Part shown: in pieces, positions 26,349-34,619 of the stretch
Position numbering within the stretch: the stretch's first letter is position 1
Layout of the letters: the number at the start of each line of letters is the position of its first letter
Assembly (NCBI GenBank): GCA_016125385.1
Contig: WGLV01000002.1
Location: 124,001-188,000 of the forward strand
Origin: a bacterium
GTDB lineage: Bacteria > Hinthialibacterota > Hinthialibacteria > Hinthialibacterales > Hinthialibacteraceae
Reading direction: 5' to 3'
DNA: 64,000 nucleotides
Position numbers and translations under genes: made by a program
The notes under the pieces: model-generated
Databases searched by the model: none
The model's input: only the letters and a program-made list of their open reading frames with translations
What the model was told of the DNA's origin: nothing

Positions 26349-28340
26349 ATGCGATTTAACTTACGGATTTTTCTGATTGCGATTACTTGGGGCATCCTCC
26401 CGAATCTTCAGGCTCAAGTGCTTTTCAACGAGGTCCATTACAACCCGCTTGAGGATGGTACGCAGGAATTTATCGAGCTGTACAACCCTGGCGGAAGCAC
26501 CGTTCGGCTGAATGGATATCGTTTCACGGATGGAATCTTCTATGAGTTTCCCTCGAATGCTTTGATCAGTCCGCATGGGTATTTGATCGTTGTCAGGAAT
26601 ACAAACAGCAGAACCTTTCGTAACGTTTCGAACAAGGTGGGACCCTGGATCGGAAAACTTGCGGATTCCGGGGAGAAGATTACGTTGCGCGGACCGGATG
26701 GCTCCATCGTCGATGAGATGAAATTCAGTGACCTTCCGCCCTGGCCGCGCGGCGCTGACGGGTATGGCCCATCGATCGAAAAGACGGCTCCTGATCTGCC
26801 ATCGAACGATTACCGGAGTTGGCGTACATCGAATAACAACGATGGAACTCCGGGTGCGCAAAACAGCGTGTATGGCGAGCACTCGCTTCCATTCTTTGTT
26901 TCGACTCAGGTTGAACCCGCACATCCAACGTCGAGCGACCCCGTAACGATTACCGCGCGATTCGACGGAGCGGGATTGATCGGAGGAGCCACTCTTTACT
27001 ACCAATCTCAAAATACCTCTCAACGCGATGCGCTCCATTCAGTCGTGATGACGCGCGATCCCGACGAGATCGACGTCGCGGTGTTTCACGTTCAATTGCC
27101 CGCGATGCCATCACAGAAACTGGTGCGGTACAAGTTTGAATTGGAGTTAAAAGCCGGTGGTTGGGTATATTGGCCCCATAAAAACGATCCCAGCCCGTTC
27201 AAATCGTACTTCGTTTATGACGATGAAATTCCGACGATGTTTACGATCCTCTGGATGTATTCGCGCATCCCGCCTGACCTGCCTGAAACGACAAACTTGA
27301 CTTCGCAAGCCACCACTGGCGTTGTGATCAAACCCACCGATGAGGCCGTGCAGGTGTATGATGGTGCGCGGATCGTCGCCTCCCGAAATGGTCAGAAAGT
27401 CAAATTTCTGAAAGGCGAGGAATACCGGGGCAACCGCACGCTCAACATCATCCCCGAACATCCGACCGGCGGAACCACCTCGGGAAATCAGGCGCCGTTC
27501 GTCGAGCATATAACCTATCAGGTTTTTGATTCATTCAACGTACTCCACCCCGGTTGTGAATGGTATCGCGTCATAGAGCGTGAAGAACATTCGCAACGGA
27601 TTCTAATTCAGCAACCCAATGAAAATTTTCTGGCGTTACACGATCGCAACCCGGACGCCAACATCTATAAGGTCGCTTATAACGTTCCAAACGGTATTCA
27701 AAAGCAAACCAATCTGGATGAAGGACAAGAGGATCTGGCGGAACTGAACAGCGCAATCCGGACCGGTTCACTGACTGCATTGAAAGAAGGTCTGGATCGG
27801 TATCTTGTATTTGAAGAAGTGATGAATTACTCCGTCGCGGGAGTGTTTATGAGTAACTGGGATGGTTTTTTCAACAACATGTTTCTCTATCACGCACCGC
27901 CGCCTGCTGACAAGTGGGAGTGTATTCCGTGGGATTGTGACAAGACGTTCGGTTATACAGACAGCGATCATATGTTCGTTGAAATGCCGCCTGAGTATCC
28001 TTTGAATGGCCAGGCGAGACAAGCTGCGCGATCACCGGGGTATATCTCTGGGCCATTTCATAGCTACCCGCCGTATCATGAAGAATTCAAACGCAGAATG
28101 CGTTATGAGATGTCGCATCGCTTCTCAGAAGAAACCATGCAGGCGCTCGCCGATCATTGGGAGCAGATTCTGCTGAAAGACGCCGATCTTGAGGCGCAGT
28201 ACACGGGTCAGTCGGCGTTCACTCGCCGCCGCGAAATCACCAATTCGTATGACGTCATCATGACGTTCGTTCATCTGAGACTTCAATATCTCGACGGCGT
28301 GTTGCCGACATCGATTGATGACTGGGCTTTGATGGAGTAG
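26349..28340 (+). CDS. Secreted lamin-tail-domain and CotH-type protein
   Basis: I start at ATG 26349 (MRFNLRIF; GGGGGAG about 11 bases upstream), 663 residues; the track starts 12 codons earlier without a ribosome-binding site. A Sec signal peptide ends at LQAQ. Residues about 20-160 are a lamin-tail domain (VLFNEVHYNPLEDGTQEFIELYNPGGSTVRLNGY in outline). A beta domain follows, then a CotH kinase-like region with VKFLKGEEYRGN, FMSNWDGFFNNMFLY and CIPWDCDKTFG, matching the NWDG and PWDxDxTFG motifs of CotH proteins, which are atypical protein kinases in Bacillus spores. In Gram-negative bacteria such fusions are usually extracellular with unknown targets. Confidence 0.88.
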   Translation: MRFNLRIFLIAITWGILPNLQAQVLFNEVHYNPLEDGTQEFIELYNPGGSTVRLNGYRFTDGIFYEFPSNALISPHGYLIVVRNTNSRTFRNVSNKVGPWIGKLADSGEKITLRGPDGSIVDEMKFSDLPPWPRGADGYGPSIEKTAPDLPSNDYRSWRTSNNNDGTPGAQNSVYGEHSLPFFVSTQVEPAHPTSSDPVTITARFDGAGLIGGATLYYQSQNTSQRDALHSVVMTRDPDEIDVAVFHVQLPAMPSQKLVRYKFELELKAGGWVYWPHKNDPSPFKSYFVYDDEIPTMFTILWMYSRIPPDLPETTNLTSQATTGVVIKPTDEAVQVYDGARIVASRNGQKVKFLKGEEYRGNRTLNIIPEHPTGGTTSGNQAPFVEHITYQVFDSFNVLHPGCEWYRVIEREEHSQRILIQQPNENFLALHDRNPDANIYKVAYNVPNGIQKQTNLDEGQEDLAELNSAIRTGSLTALKEGLDRYLVFEEVMNYSVAGVFMSNWDGFFNNMFLYHAPPPADKWECIPWDCDKTFGYTDSDHMFVEMPPEYPLNGQARQAARSPGYISGPFHSYPPYHEEFKRRMRYEMSHRFSEETMQALADHWEQILLKDADLEAQYTGQSAFTRRREITNSYDVIMTFVHLRLQYLDGVLPTSIDDWALME

Positions 28341-28347
28341 CGAGAGG

Positions 28348-28965
28348 CTATTTGTTATAACCCGCGAGTGAATACCACAGGTTAAGATAAAATCGCCGGG
28401 GCGGCTGGTTGAGCGCTTCGGCGATTTTCATGAACAGGCGTTGCGCCTCCGCGTAATCCAACCCCGCGATGTTTGATTCCTCCAGCAACCGCGTCATGCG
28501 ATCGTCCACCGGCATGGCTTCACGCCCTGCCAGCAAGGCGAGGTAATCCACGTCATGGTTTCCCGTTCCTCGCTGTTTCTTGAGCGCCTTGACGAAATGC
28601 GGATCGAACACTCGATCGTGCAATTCAATTTCGGTTTCGATCCCCTCCTCGCGCAAAAACTTCGCGAGGGCGTATACTCGTCTCGCCGCCTGGGCGTCGG
28701 TCAGGTTGAGAAAATATTTGGGACTGTACGCTTCCATTTCTTCGATCAGGGGCGTTGTGTGCGCCGCGTCGGGATATTCATCCAACAGACGCTGGGCCGC
28801 GGGTTTCACCTGGGAGGGATATTTCAGAAGAGAGTGCAATACCAGGTCGGTCAACGTGGCGCCGATGTGCCTGTATCGTCCGTGTGCGATGTCTTCCCAC
28901 GAAAAACCAGGAATCGCCTCGATTCGTTTGATCACCGCCTCAATCGCCAGCGCGTTATCCGCCAT
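28348..28965 (-). CDS. Unknown 205-residue helical protein
   Basis: Soluble and alpha-helical, without a signal peptide. The stretch DVDYLALLAGREAMPVDDRMTRLLEES loosely recalls the helix-hairpin region of HhH-GPD base-excision proteins, in which an Asp follows a short turn. The iron-sulfur cysteines and catalytic Lys of EndoIII are absent, so I do not assign that family. The gene converges with the CotH gene (7 bases between stops). Its start region abuts the Fur-box-like site shared with the ferritin gene. The ribosome-binding site is TTGGAG, about 12 bases from the ATG. Confidence 0.65.
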   Translation of the reverse strand: MADNALAIEAVIKRIEAIPGFSWEDIAHGRYRHIGATLTDLVLHSLLKYPSQVKPAAQRLLDEYPDAAHTTPLIEEMEAYSPKYFLNLTDAQAARRVYALAKFLREEGIETEIELHDRVFDPHFVKALKKQRGTGNHDVDYLALLAGREAMPVDDRMTRLLEESNIAGLDYAEAQRLFMKIAEALNQPPRRFYLNLWYSLAGYNK

Positions 28966-28985
28966 TATTCAATATCTCTCCAAAA

Positions 28986-29000
28986 TCAGAATGATTATCA
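28986..29000. promoter_or_regulatory. Fur-box-like site between unknown gene and ferritin
   Basis: TCAGAATGATTATCA matches the 15-base Fur consensus TGATAATnATTATCA (7-1-7) at all but two of the specified positions. It sits 20 bases upstream of the minus-strand gene start and 112 bases upstream of the ferritin ATG. Iron-responsive control of the ferritin would make sense. Fur itself is not encoded in the window. Confidence 0.5.
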
Positions 29001-29112
29001 AGTGGAGCATTCCATAACTTCGGCTTCGTGATAAACTTATTAAACAATCGAAGGAAAAAAGTCTGAAGCATCATTTCTGATCGTTCATGCAAATAATAAG
29101 GAGATCGCATCG

Positions 29113-29628
29113 ATGACGAACAAAAAAGTGCTTGAAGCTTTGAATAAGCAAATTAACGAAGAAATGTATTCGTCGTATCTGTACCTGTCCATGGCGGCGT
29201 ATTTCGATTCCATCAATCTGAACGGATTCTCCAGCTGGATGCAGGTTCAGTCTCAGGAAGAATTGAATCACGCCATGAAGTTCTATAAATATATCAACGA
29301 CCGTGACGGCCGGGTGAAACTGGAAGCGATTAAAGAACCCCCCGCCAAGTGGGATTCGACTCTGGATGCGTTTAAAGCCGCGCTGAAGCATGAAAAATAT
29401 ATCTCCGACTGCATCGGCAATCTCGTCGATCTGGCGGTTAAGGAAAGCGACCACGCTACCCAGTCATTTCTTCAGTGGTTTGTGAACGAACAGATTGAAG
29501 AAGAAGCCACCGCGAAAAATATCATCGACCAGCTCGATTTGGTCGGCGATAATAAGGTAGGGCTTTATCACATCGACCGCGAAATGGCTCAACGTCAGGC
29601 CGCGGCGTCCAGCGGCGCGGCTGAATAG
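29113..29628 (+). CDS. ftnA: Bacterial non-haem ferritin
   Basis: A 171-residue four-helix iron-storage protein. The ferroxidase centre is complete: E17 in NEEMYSSYLYL, E50 and H53 in QEELNHAMKF, E94 in KHEKYIS, and Q127/E130 in WFVNEQIEEE. No haem-binding Met as in bacterioferritin is placed in the family position, and the length fits FtnA. It stores iron in a 24-subunit shell and protects against oxidative stress. The ribosome-binding site is AAGGAG. A Fur-box-like site lies upstream and a terminator follows 26 bases after the stop. Confidence 0.95.
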   Translation: MTNKKVLEALNKQINEEMYSSYLYLSMAAYFDSINLNGFSSWMQVQSQEELNHAMKFYKYINDRDGRVKLEAIKEPPAKWDSTLDAFKAALKHEKYISDCIGNLVDLAVKESDHATQSFLQWFVNEQIEEEATAKNIIDQLDLVGDNKVGLYHIDREMAQRQAAASSGAAE

Positions 29629-29654
29629 CGCTTTGCCGTTTGAGATTGAACGAC

Positions 29655-29688
29655 AACGGGGGTGGGGAAACTCGCCCCCGTTTTGTAT
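29655..29688 (+). terminator. Rho-independent terminator after ferritin
   Basis: AACGGGGGTG pairs with CGCCCCCGTT (one G-T pair) across a short GGGAAACT loop, followed by TTTTG. Confidence 0.85.
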
Positions 29689-29801
29689 TCATCGTCTCTC
29701 AACTCCACCCCATCCCGGCGCTATGCTATGTTCGCTCTGTCTGGAGCGAAATGTTGTTGTACGCTCAAATTTCCCCCAACTCACACCGGAGGCAATACGA
29801 C

Positions 29802-31223
29802 ATGCGGTTTCTGGAAGAATTTTCACTCGATCTGACTGGAGCCAGGCTGCTCTATGATTCCGTTCCGGCGGAATGGACGGAGGATATCCGTTCGCGCTGT
29901 AAAGCGCTGCAAGATGAATTCAAAGCCGAAGATCAAGAAGGCTACGACGGACTGGTCAAACGGCTGCGCGCCTGGACCTGGTGCCACCAGGTTCCCGCCG
30001 ATCATTCCGACTATGCGGCTCTTGAACGAATCGCCGAAATCGCCGATCGAATTCGTGCCGAAGCGAAGGCGTTTATTACAGTGGGGATCGGGGGGTCGGA
30101 TCTCGGCTCTCGTACGCTGCATGACATGCTGAATCATCCCTACCATAACGACATGGCCGCCAGCGGCGCCGCGAATGGCGCGCCTGAAGTGTATTTCACC
30201 GGCGATACATTTGATCCGTTGCGGTTACGTGGATTGCTGGATGTTCTGAAACAGCGTGGACTGCTGGATCGCACTTTCGTCAACATCGTCAGCAAAAGTG
30301 GAACCACCGCGGAAACCGCTTTAGCCGGTATGATTCTCGCCGATGCGCTGGGCAAAGACTGGATGAGCCGTACAGTCGCGACCACCGGTTTGAATGACAA
30401 AAGTCTTCTCTTTCAGATGCAGGCCAAGGGAGCGGGCGAATTCATGGCGCTATTACCGGTGCCGGACGGCGTGGGAGGACGCTTCTCTTTCGCTTCCCCT
30501 GTGGGGTTGCTGCTTCTCGCGGTCAGCGCCGATGGAGACCCGCTCAAGCGGCTTCAGGATGCGATGGCGGGGTATGGCGCCGCTCATGAAGCGTTTTTGA
30601 ATGGCCCGGTTCAGAGTTCACCCGCGTATCAGTTAGCCGAGTTCCTTCATCTCGCCGAAACAGGCTGTGGAAAGTCATTGATGGTGTTTTATCCCTACTT
30701 TGATAACGTCAAACTGGGCGACTGGTTCGTCCAGTTGTACGAAGAATCGGTTCAGGAACGTGGTAAGGGGCTGAACGTGATCTCGACCACTGGTCCGACC
30801 GGAAACCATTCACTGCTCAATGGTGTGGTGAATGGTCCGCGTGACAAGGTGATCCTTTTTCTGACGCCCAAGTCGTTCGGCGAAGATATCGCCATCCCGG
30901 CCGATGCTCCGCTGGAAGGCGGCCTGAAAGATTTCAAAGGCAAAACGCTTCAACAGGCTCAAACGGCTTCCATGCGCGGGACTTATCAAGACTTCGTCGC
31001 CCGCGCGGTTCCATCAGCGATTCTCACGTTTCCAAAACGCGGCGTGGCGGAAACCTTTGCGTTGATGCGGGTCCTGATGGATATGACCGCGATCAAGGGG
31101 CGGCTGCAATCGCTGCATCTCGATCCGCTGACGGGCGCGCGCCGCGTGTCGGATGAAGAAACCTACATTCAGACCGGCGTGGAAGGCTATAAGAAACGCA
31201 TGAAGGAAAACATCGCGGGATGA
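29802..31223 (+). CDS. pgi: Glucose-6-phosphate isomerase
   Basis: The start is ATG 29802 (CGGAGG upstream), 473 residues; the track ORF runs 54 codons too far into the leader. It interconverts glucose 6-phosphate and fructose 6-phosphate. Family motifs: VGIGGSDLGSRTLHDM, IVSKSGTTAET (phosphate loop), GGRFSFASPVGLL, the catalytic region FDNVKLGDWFVQLYEESVQERGKG with its Glu, and STTGPTGNHSLLNGV. The C-terminal EETYIQTGVEGYKKRM has the conserved Lys. It supplies the substrate of the phosphofructokinase encoded at 13.9 kb. It is a single gene flanked by hairpins. Confidence 0.95.
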   Translation: MRFLEEFSLDLTGARLLYDSVPAEWTEDIRSRCKALQDEFKAEDQEGYDGLVKRLRAWTWCHQVPADHSDYAALERIAEIADRIRAEAKAFITVGIGGSDLGSRTLHDMLNHPYHNDMAASGAANGAPEVYFTGDTFDPLRLRGLLDVLKQRGLLDRTFVNIVSKSGTTAETALAGMILADALGKDWMSRTVATTGLNDKSLLFQMQAKGAGEFMALLPVPDGVGGRFSFASPVGLLLLAVSADGDPLKRLQDAMAGYGAAHEAFLNGPVQSSPAYQLAEFLHLAETGCGKSLMVFYPYFDNVKLGDWFVQLYEESVQERGKGLNVISTTGPTGNHSLLNGVVNGPRDKVILFLTPKSFGEDIAIPADAPLEGGLKDFKGKTLQQAQTASMRGTYQDFVARAVPSAILTFPKRGVAETFALMRVLMDMTAIKGRLQSLHLDPLTGARRVSDEETYIQTGVEGYKKRMKENIAG

Positions 31224-31257
31224 TAAATCCTGTACCATATCAATAATAACGCAAGAA

Positions 31258-31277
31258 GGGCGGCCGATCGGCCGCCC
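31258..31277. terminator. Hairpin between convergent pgi and porin genes
   Basis: GGGCGGCCGATCGGCCGCCC is a perfect 20-base palindrome, very GC-rich. It is followed on plus by CTCATTTCATG, so the T-run is weak; on minus it is followed by TTCTTGCG. It is probably a transcription end for both genes. Confidence 0.7.
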
Positions 31278-31301
31278 CTCATTTCATGTCTGTAGCCAAC
31301 A

Positions 31302-32603
31302 TCAGAACGTTATCGTCGCCTGAAGATAACCCCAATCAGCGTCGGAATCGTCGCCCGTGTCATCTACGTACGAGCCCGCGAAGAAGTGGGAGTATCCGCT
31401 TTCCAGTTGAAAATTATCACAGACCTGGTATTGCAGTTTCAAGTCAAGTTCCGTTCCCAGGTAAGAGTCGGCGTTTACGCCGGCGATAGCGGTTCGGACT
31501 GGCGCCCCACCCGCGCTGTACCATGCGTCGCCATTCGGTTCATCAAGAATAAAGAAATGAACTTCTGTTTGCGCGGTCAACTTCTCCAACGGCTTTGCGT
31601 TGACTTTCAGTTCGATGTCGTGGCCGTTGCGCCATGAAAACAGATCCATCTGACCGTAGTGGATGTGATTCGTAGGGAAGAGGTTGTCGAAGGTATTGTG
31701 CTCGCCGTCGAGCGGGTCGTCATCGCCGGTCGCGTAGCTGTATCCCAGCGACATGCGCGGGTTCCATGGGCATTCGGCGGTATAGCCCAGTTCGATATGG
31801 CTGGCGAAGGCTTCATGATCGAGGCCGCGATAATCGCCGAACTGACCGGCCAGTTCGATCTCCCAATCCCACCGGCTGTCGTATGCTCGTCCGGTTCTTA
31901 CGCCGAGAGTATGCACTTCGTCATCAACCGAATCGTCTTCACGAAGCAGATAGTACGCTTCAAGAAAGTCGACGTACGGAACGTCTTTCCACGTCGAATA
32001 CACGCCGTACAGTCGGTTGTCGGGTTCAAGAAATTCGTTGAAGTTTCCCCAGTCGTGCGTCACCGGTTCTCCCACGAAAGCGTCAATGGATCCGCCATAA
32101 AAATCGGGCAGATCAAGTGATACCTTCACCGCGTCGAATGAACGAGAGACATTGCTCCATAAAAAACCACCTAGCAGCCGTTGTTTTCCGTATGCGAGAA
32201 TCTGCCGCCCCACTCGCAACGACAGCGGTGAGTCAAAAATGTGATGCACGTCGACGTAACCCTGAAAGAGGTCAAGGTCATCTTGAAACGCATTAGGGAC
32301 GGAGGTGTGGTTAAAGCGATCCGACCCCCAGGCGCGCGAATCCTGCGCTTCTAAAAAGACACGCCATGTATCGTCGGGTCTTACGTCGAGATGCAACTTG
32401 CTTCGCAGCAGAAAAAAATCATCGTCATAATCGGAGGTTCCATTCGGCTTGTAAAAGTCGCTTGAAACTTCGCCGCGTCCCCGGATTTCACCACCGATGC
32501 TGGCTTTGCCATCCCAGAAGGAGATGGAGTCGTCCGCCGCAACGGCCGTTGAGAAAACCACGGCCGTTGATGCAATCAGGCCAAGAAGAACACCCTGTTT
32601 CAT
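31302..32603 (-). CDS. Outer-membrane porin, alginate-export (AlgE-like) family
   Basis: A 433-residue protein with a Sec signal peptide ending at TAVAA and then alternating strands such as KASIGGEIRGRGEVSSDFY, LRSKLHLDVRPDDTWRVFLEAQDSR and LSLRVGRQILAYGKQRLLGG. The RxGRQxLxYGxQRLLG motif is typical of alginate-export family barrels. The C-terminus ends in YLQATITF, an aromatic-ending strand recognised for outer-membrane insertion. It starts 39 bases after nrfA ends on the same strand without a convincing terminator, so it may be co-transcribed and admit nitrite or other anions. Alginate export is unlikely, with no alginate genes present. Confidence 0.85.
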   Translation of the reverse strand: MKQGVLLGLIASTAVVFSTAVAADDSISFWDGKASIGGEIRGRGEVSSDFYKPNGTSDYDDDFFLLRSKLHLDVRPDDTWRVFLEAQDSRAWGSDRFNHTSVPNAFQDDLDLFQGYVDVHHIFDSPLSLRVGRQILAYGKQRLLGGFLWSNVSRSFDAVKVSLDLPDFYGGSIDAFVGEPVTHDWGNFNEFLEPDNRLYGVYSTWKDVPYVDFLEAYYLLREDDSVDDEVHTLGVRTGRAYDSRWDWEIELAGQFGDYRGLDHEAFASHIELGYTAECPWNPRMSLGYSYATGDDDPLDGEHNTFDNLFPTNHIHYGQMDLFSWRNGHDIELKVNAKPLEKLTAQTEVHFFILDEPNGDAWYSAGGAPVRTAIAGVNADSYLGTELDLKLQYQVCDNFQLESGYSHFFAGSYVDDTGDDSDADWGYLQATITF

Positions 32604-32642
32604 GTTTCGCTCCCCATATATTGGAATCAGTAAGGCGAAGCC

Positions 32643-34049
32643 TTATCTCATTGACGTCAGGGTTCCCTCAGTGGAATGTAAAGAATTCTGGCCCTTGCGT
32701 ATATAGTCGATCGATTGAGTCAGGATTCTCGCAGATTCCTGCGGCGCATGGAAGCCCATCGAATTTTCCGCTTCGGCGAAGTCGAGGAGAAACTGCGCTT
32801 TGCGCTGAAAACTTCTCGCCGTCTGAAGGCGTTCATCCGGTACGTTGGCTTCCTGGGATGCCTTGATGTCATCGATCAGGTCCATTAACGCATCCATGGC
32901 GGTGTTTCGCATTTCGAAGAAATTGCGCTGGATGGTCTCAACGCGTGCTTTCAAATCATCTTCCGCGAAATGATGGCATGTCTGGCAGGCGTTATTCACG
33001 TTGAGCATCGGGCTTCGCACGTGATGGTCGCTGATTTTCATCGCGCCTTCACGTTTGTAGGGCATATGGCAATCGGCGCAGGCGACGCCGGAACGGGCGT
33101 GAATCCCCTGGCTCCATGTTTCAAATTCGGGGTGCTGGGCTTTCAGAACGTCCGCACCGGTTTCAGCGTGAGTCCAGTCCTTGAACCCGGTTTCTTCGTA
33201 ATACGACAGAATCTGGTCGGCTTTGAGTCCCTTGGTCCACGGATAGGTCAGGCGTTTTTCCTTACCTTTGAAGTAATACTCGACGTGGCATTGTGCGCAG
33301 ACAAAGGTCCGCATCTGTTGCCGGGTGGCGTCCCGGTTGACATCGTAATTATCGATTCCCTCGACTTCTTTTTTATACGCTGCGTAGCCTTCCAGAAATC
33401 CGGGCCGGGTTACACGCAACTGCATGGTTTCAGGATCGTGACAGTCGATGCACGCGACGGGGTGTTCGACGTGTTGGCGCGCTTCGGCGTAGGGGAGTTG
33501 ATTCATTTTTTCAAAGCCTTTGATCAAATCGCCGTCGCCCATTTTTTTGTAGGGAACGTACACCGAGGCGTGACAATGAATGCAGGTCCCCGGCTGTGGT
33601 TTGGTCTGCCGCTGGGTATAGGTTTGGTCGTCGAGCATGTAGGCATGTCCGCGTTCTTCGCGGAAATCGATGGCGAAAGCGTAACCCGCCCACATTTTTT
33701 TCAGACGTGGGTCTTCATCGATTTTCGATTGAGCGATTACGGATCGAGGGTCCGCCTCGGTCGGGATGTGCGGCAGAGCTTCGCTGCCGCCATATCGCGT
33801 GCGTTGTTGGTCGACCGTTTTTTTGTAATCGTCATACTGCAACGGGAAGTTTTTACCCCACACGGCGGGATCGGTGGTTTCGTCGTCGAGTTCGACCACA
33901 CGAAAAAAAGGATTTCTCGCTTCCTGTTTGTGTTCGAAGATGCTCACCAGCAGGGCGGTGACGGCGAACGCGCCCAATGCCGTGACGACGCCGGCGCCAA
34001 TGAGAACGGCGCTGAACCTGGATGGAGTTTTATCAGTTCCACTCATCAT
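32643..34049 (-). CDS. nrfA: Ammonia-forming cytochrome c nitrite reductase NrfA, CXXCH type
   Basis: A 468-residue periplasmic pentahaem enzyme reducing nitrite to ammonium with six electrons. An N-terminal helix acts as signal or anchor. Haem sites are CIHCH, CIDCH, CAQCH, CADCH and CQTCH. The first, the catalytic haem, has CXXCH instead of the CXXCK of E. coli NrfA, a recognised minority variant. Active-site residues appear conserved: Arg in EERGHAY, Tyr in CHVEYYF, and His in QGIHARSGVACADCH. A KGLKADQ stretch follows the calcium region and QHPEFE precedes the active His. It is encoded after nrfH with a 55-base gap. Confidence 0.93.
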   Translation of the reverse strand: MMSGTDKTPSRFSAVLIGAGVVTALGAFAVTALLVSIFEHKQEARNPFFRVVELDDETTDPAVWGKNFPLQYDDYKKTVDQQRTRYGGSEALPHIPTEADPRSVIAQSKIDEDPRLKKMWAGYAFAIDFREERGHAYMLDDQTYTQRQTKPQPGTCIHCHASVYVPYKKMGDGDLIKGFEKMNQLPYAEARQHVEHPVACIDCHDPETMQLRVTRPGFLEGYAAYKKEVEGIDNYDVNRDATRQQMRTFVCAQCHVEYYFKGKEKRLTYPWTKGLKADQILSYYEETGFKDWTHAETGADVLKAQHPEFETWSQGIHARSGVACADCHMPYKREGAMKISDHHVRSPMLNVNNACQTCHHFAEDDLKARVETIQRNFFEMRNTAMDALMDLIDDIKASQEANVPDERLQTARSFQRKAQFLLDFAEAENSMGFHAPQESARILTQSIDYIRKGQNSLHSTEGTLTSMR

Positions 34050-34104
34050 AATCCTCTCCGAATTTTTTTTGTTGTATGGGACTTCTCAATGGAACGAACA
34101 CACT

Positions 34105-34557
34105 TCAGTTGGCGTGCCCTACGTTGGAGTGACATCGAATACATGAAAGAGAATCATCGCCGTACACGGCGTGATCGACGGCGTTAACAATGTCTTGATG
34201 ACAACTTCGGCAGGCGTTTTCAGTGACGGCTCGATTGCGCGACTTGATTTGAATCGGTTCGTGGAAACGGCCGGTGGTGAACGCCAGAGAATGATGAAAT
34301 CCATTATCCATCTTCGTCCAGTATTTCCCCACCAGGTCATGGGGGGCGTGGCAGTCGTTACAGACGGCGACGAGGTGATGACTCGATTTTTGCCATGCGT
34401 CGAACTGGTCGCGCATAATGTGGCAATTCGCGCAGGCGGCGGGATCATTGGTCAGGTATGACGCTCCGTTGGCATACCAGAACGTATAAGCGCCCACGCC
34501 TCCTACCGCGCCCACGGCGATGCTGACGATGAGTATGGCGGTTTTCAGGTGTGTCAT
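34105..34557 (-). CDS. nrfH: Cytochrome c nitrite reductase small subunit NrfH
   Basis: The start is ATG 34557 (MTHLKTAIL; AGGGGAC upstream), 150 residues. It is a tetrahaem NapC/NirT-family quinol dehydrogenase that anchors NrfA and feeds it electrons. One N-terminal helix is followed by four CXXCH sites: CANCH with the following IM (the Met ligand of haem 1 in this family), CNDCH, CRSCH and CIRCH. The C-terminal CIRCHSNVGHAN is typical. It lies between hcp and nrfA on the same strand. Confidence 0.94.
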   Translation of the reverse strand: MTHLKTAILIVSIAVGAVGGVGAYTFWYANGASYLTNDPAACANCHIMRDQFDAWQKSSHHLVAVCNDCHAPHDLVGKYWTKMDNGFHHSLAFTTGRFHEPIQIKSRNRAVTENACRSCHQDIVNAVDHAVYGDDSLSCIRCHSNVGHAN

Positions 34558-34576
34558 GTCGGTCCCCTGATTCGGT

Positions 34577-34607
34577 CCGCCCGCCATTTGTGCAAAATGG
34601 CGGGCGG
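34577..34607 (-). repeat. Long GC-rich hairpin between hcp and nrfH
   Basis: CCGCCCGCCATTT pairs exactly with AAATGGCGGGCGG over 13 bases around a five-base loop. There is no T-run on either side, so it is not a simple terminator. On the minus strand it lies after the hcp stop and about 20 bases before nrfH. It could be a processing or stability element that sets hcp and nrfHA levels apart. Confidence 0.7.
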
Positions 34608-34619
34608 GATGGTCTCGAT

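Noticed and set aside
31302-32603. AlgE-like porin as evidence for alginate synthesis
   Set aside because: No alginate biosynthesis genes are present; the family also covers general and anion porins, and the nitrite reductase context fits better.
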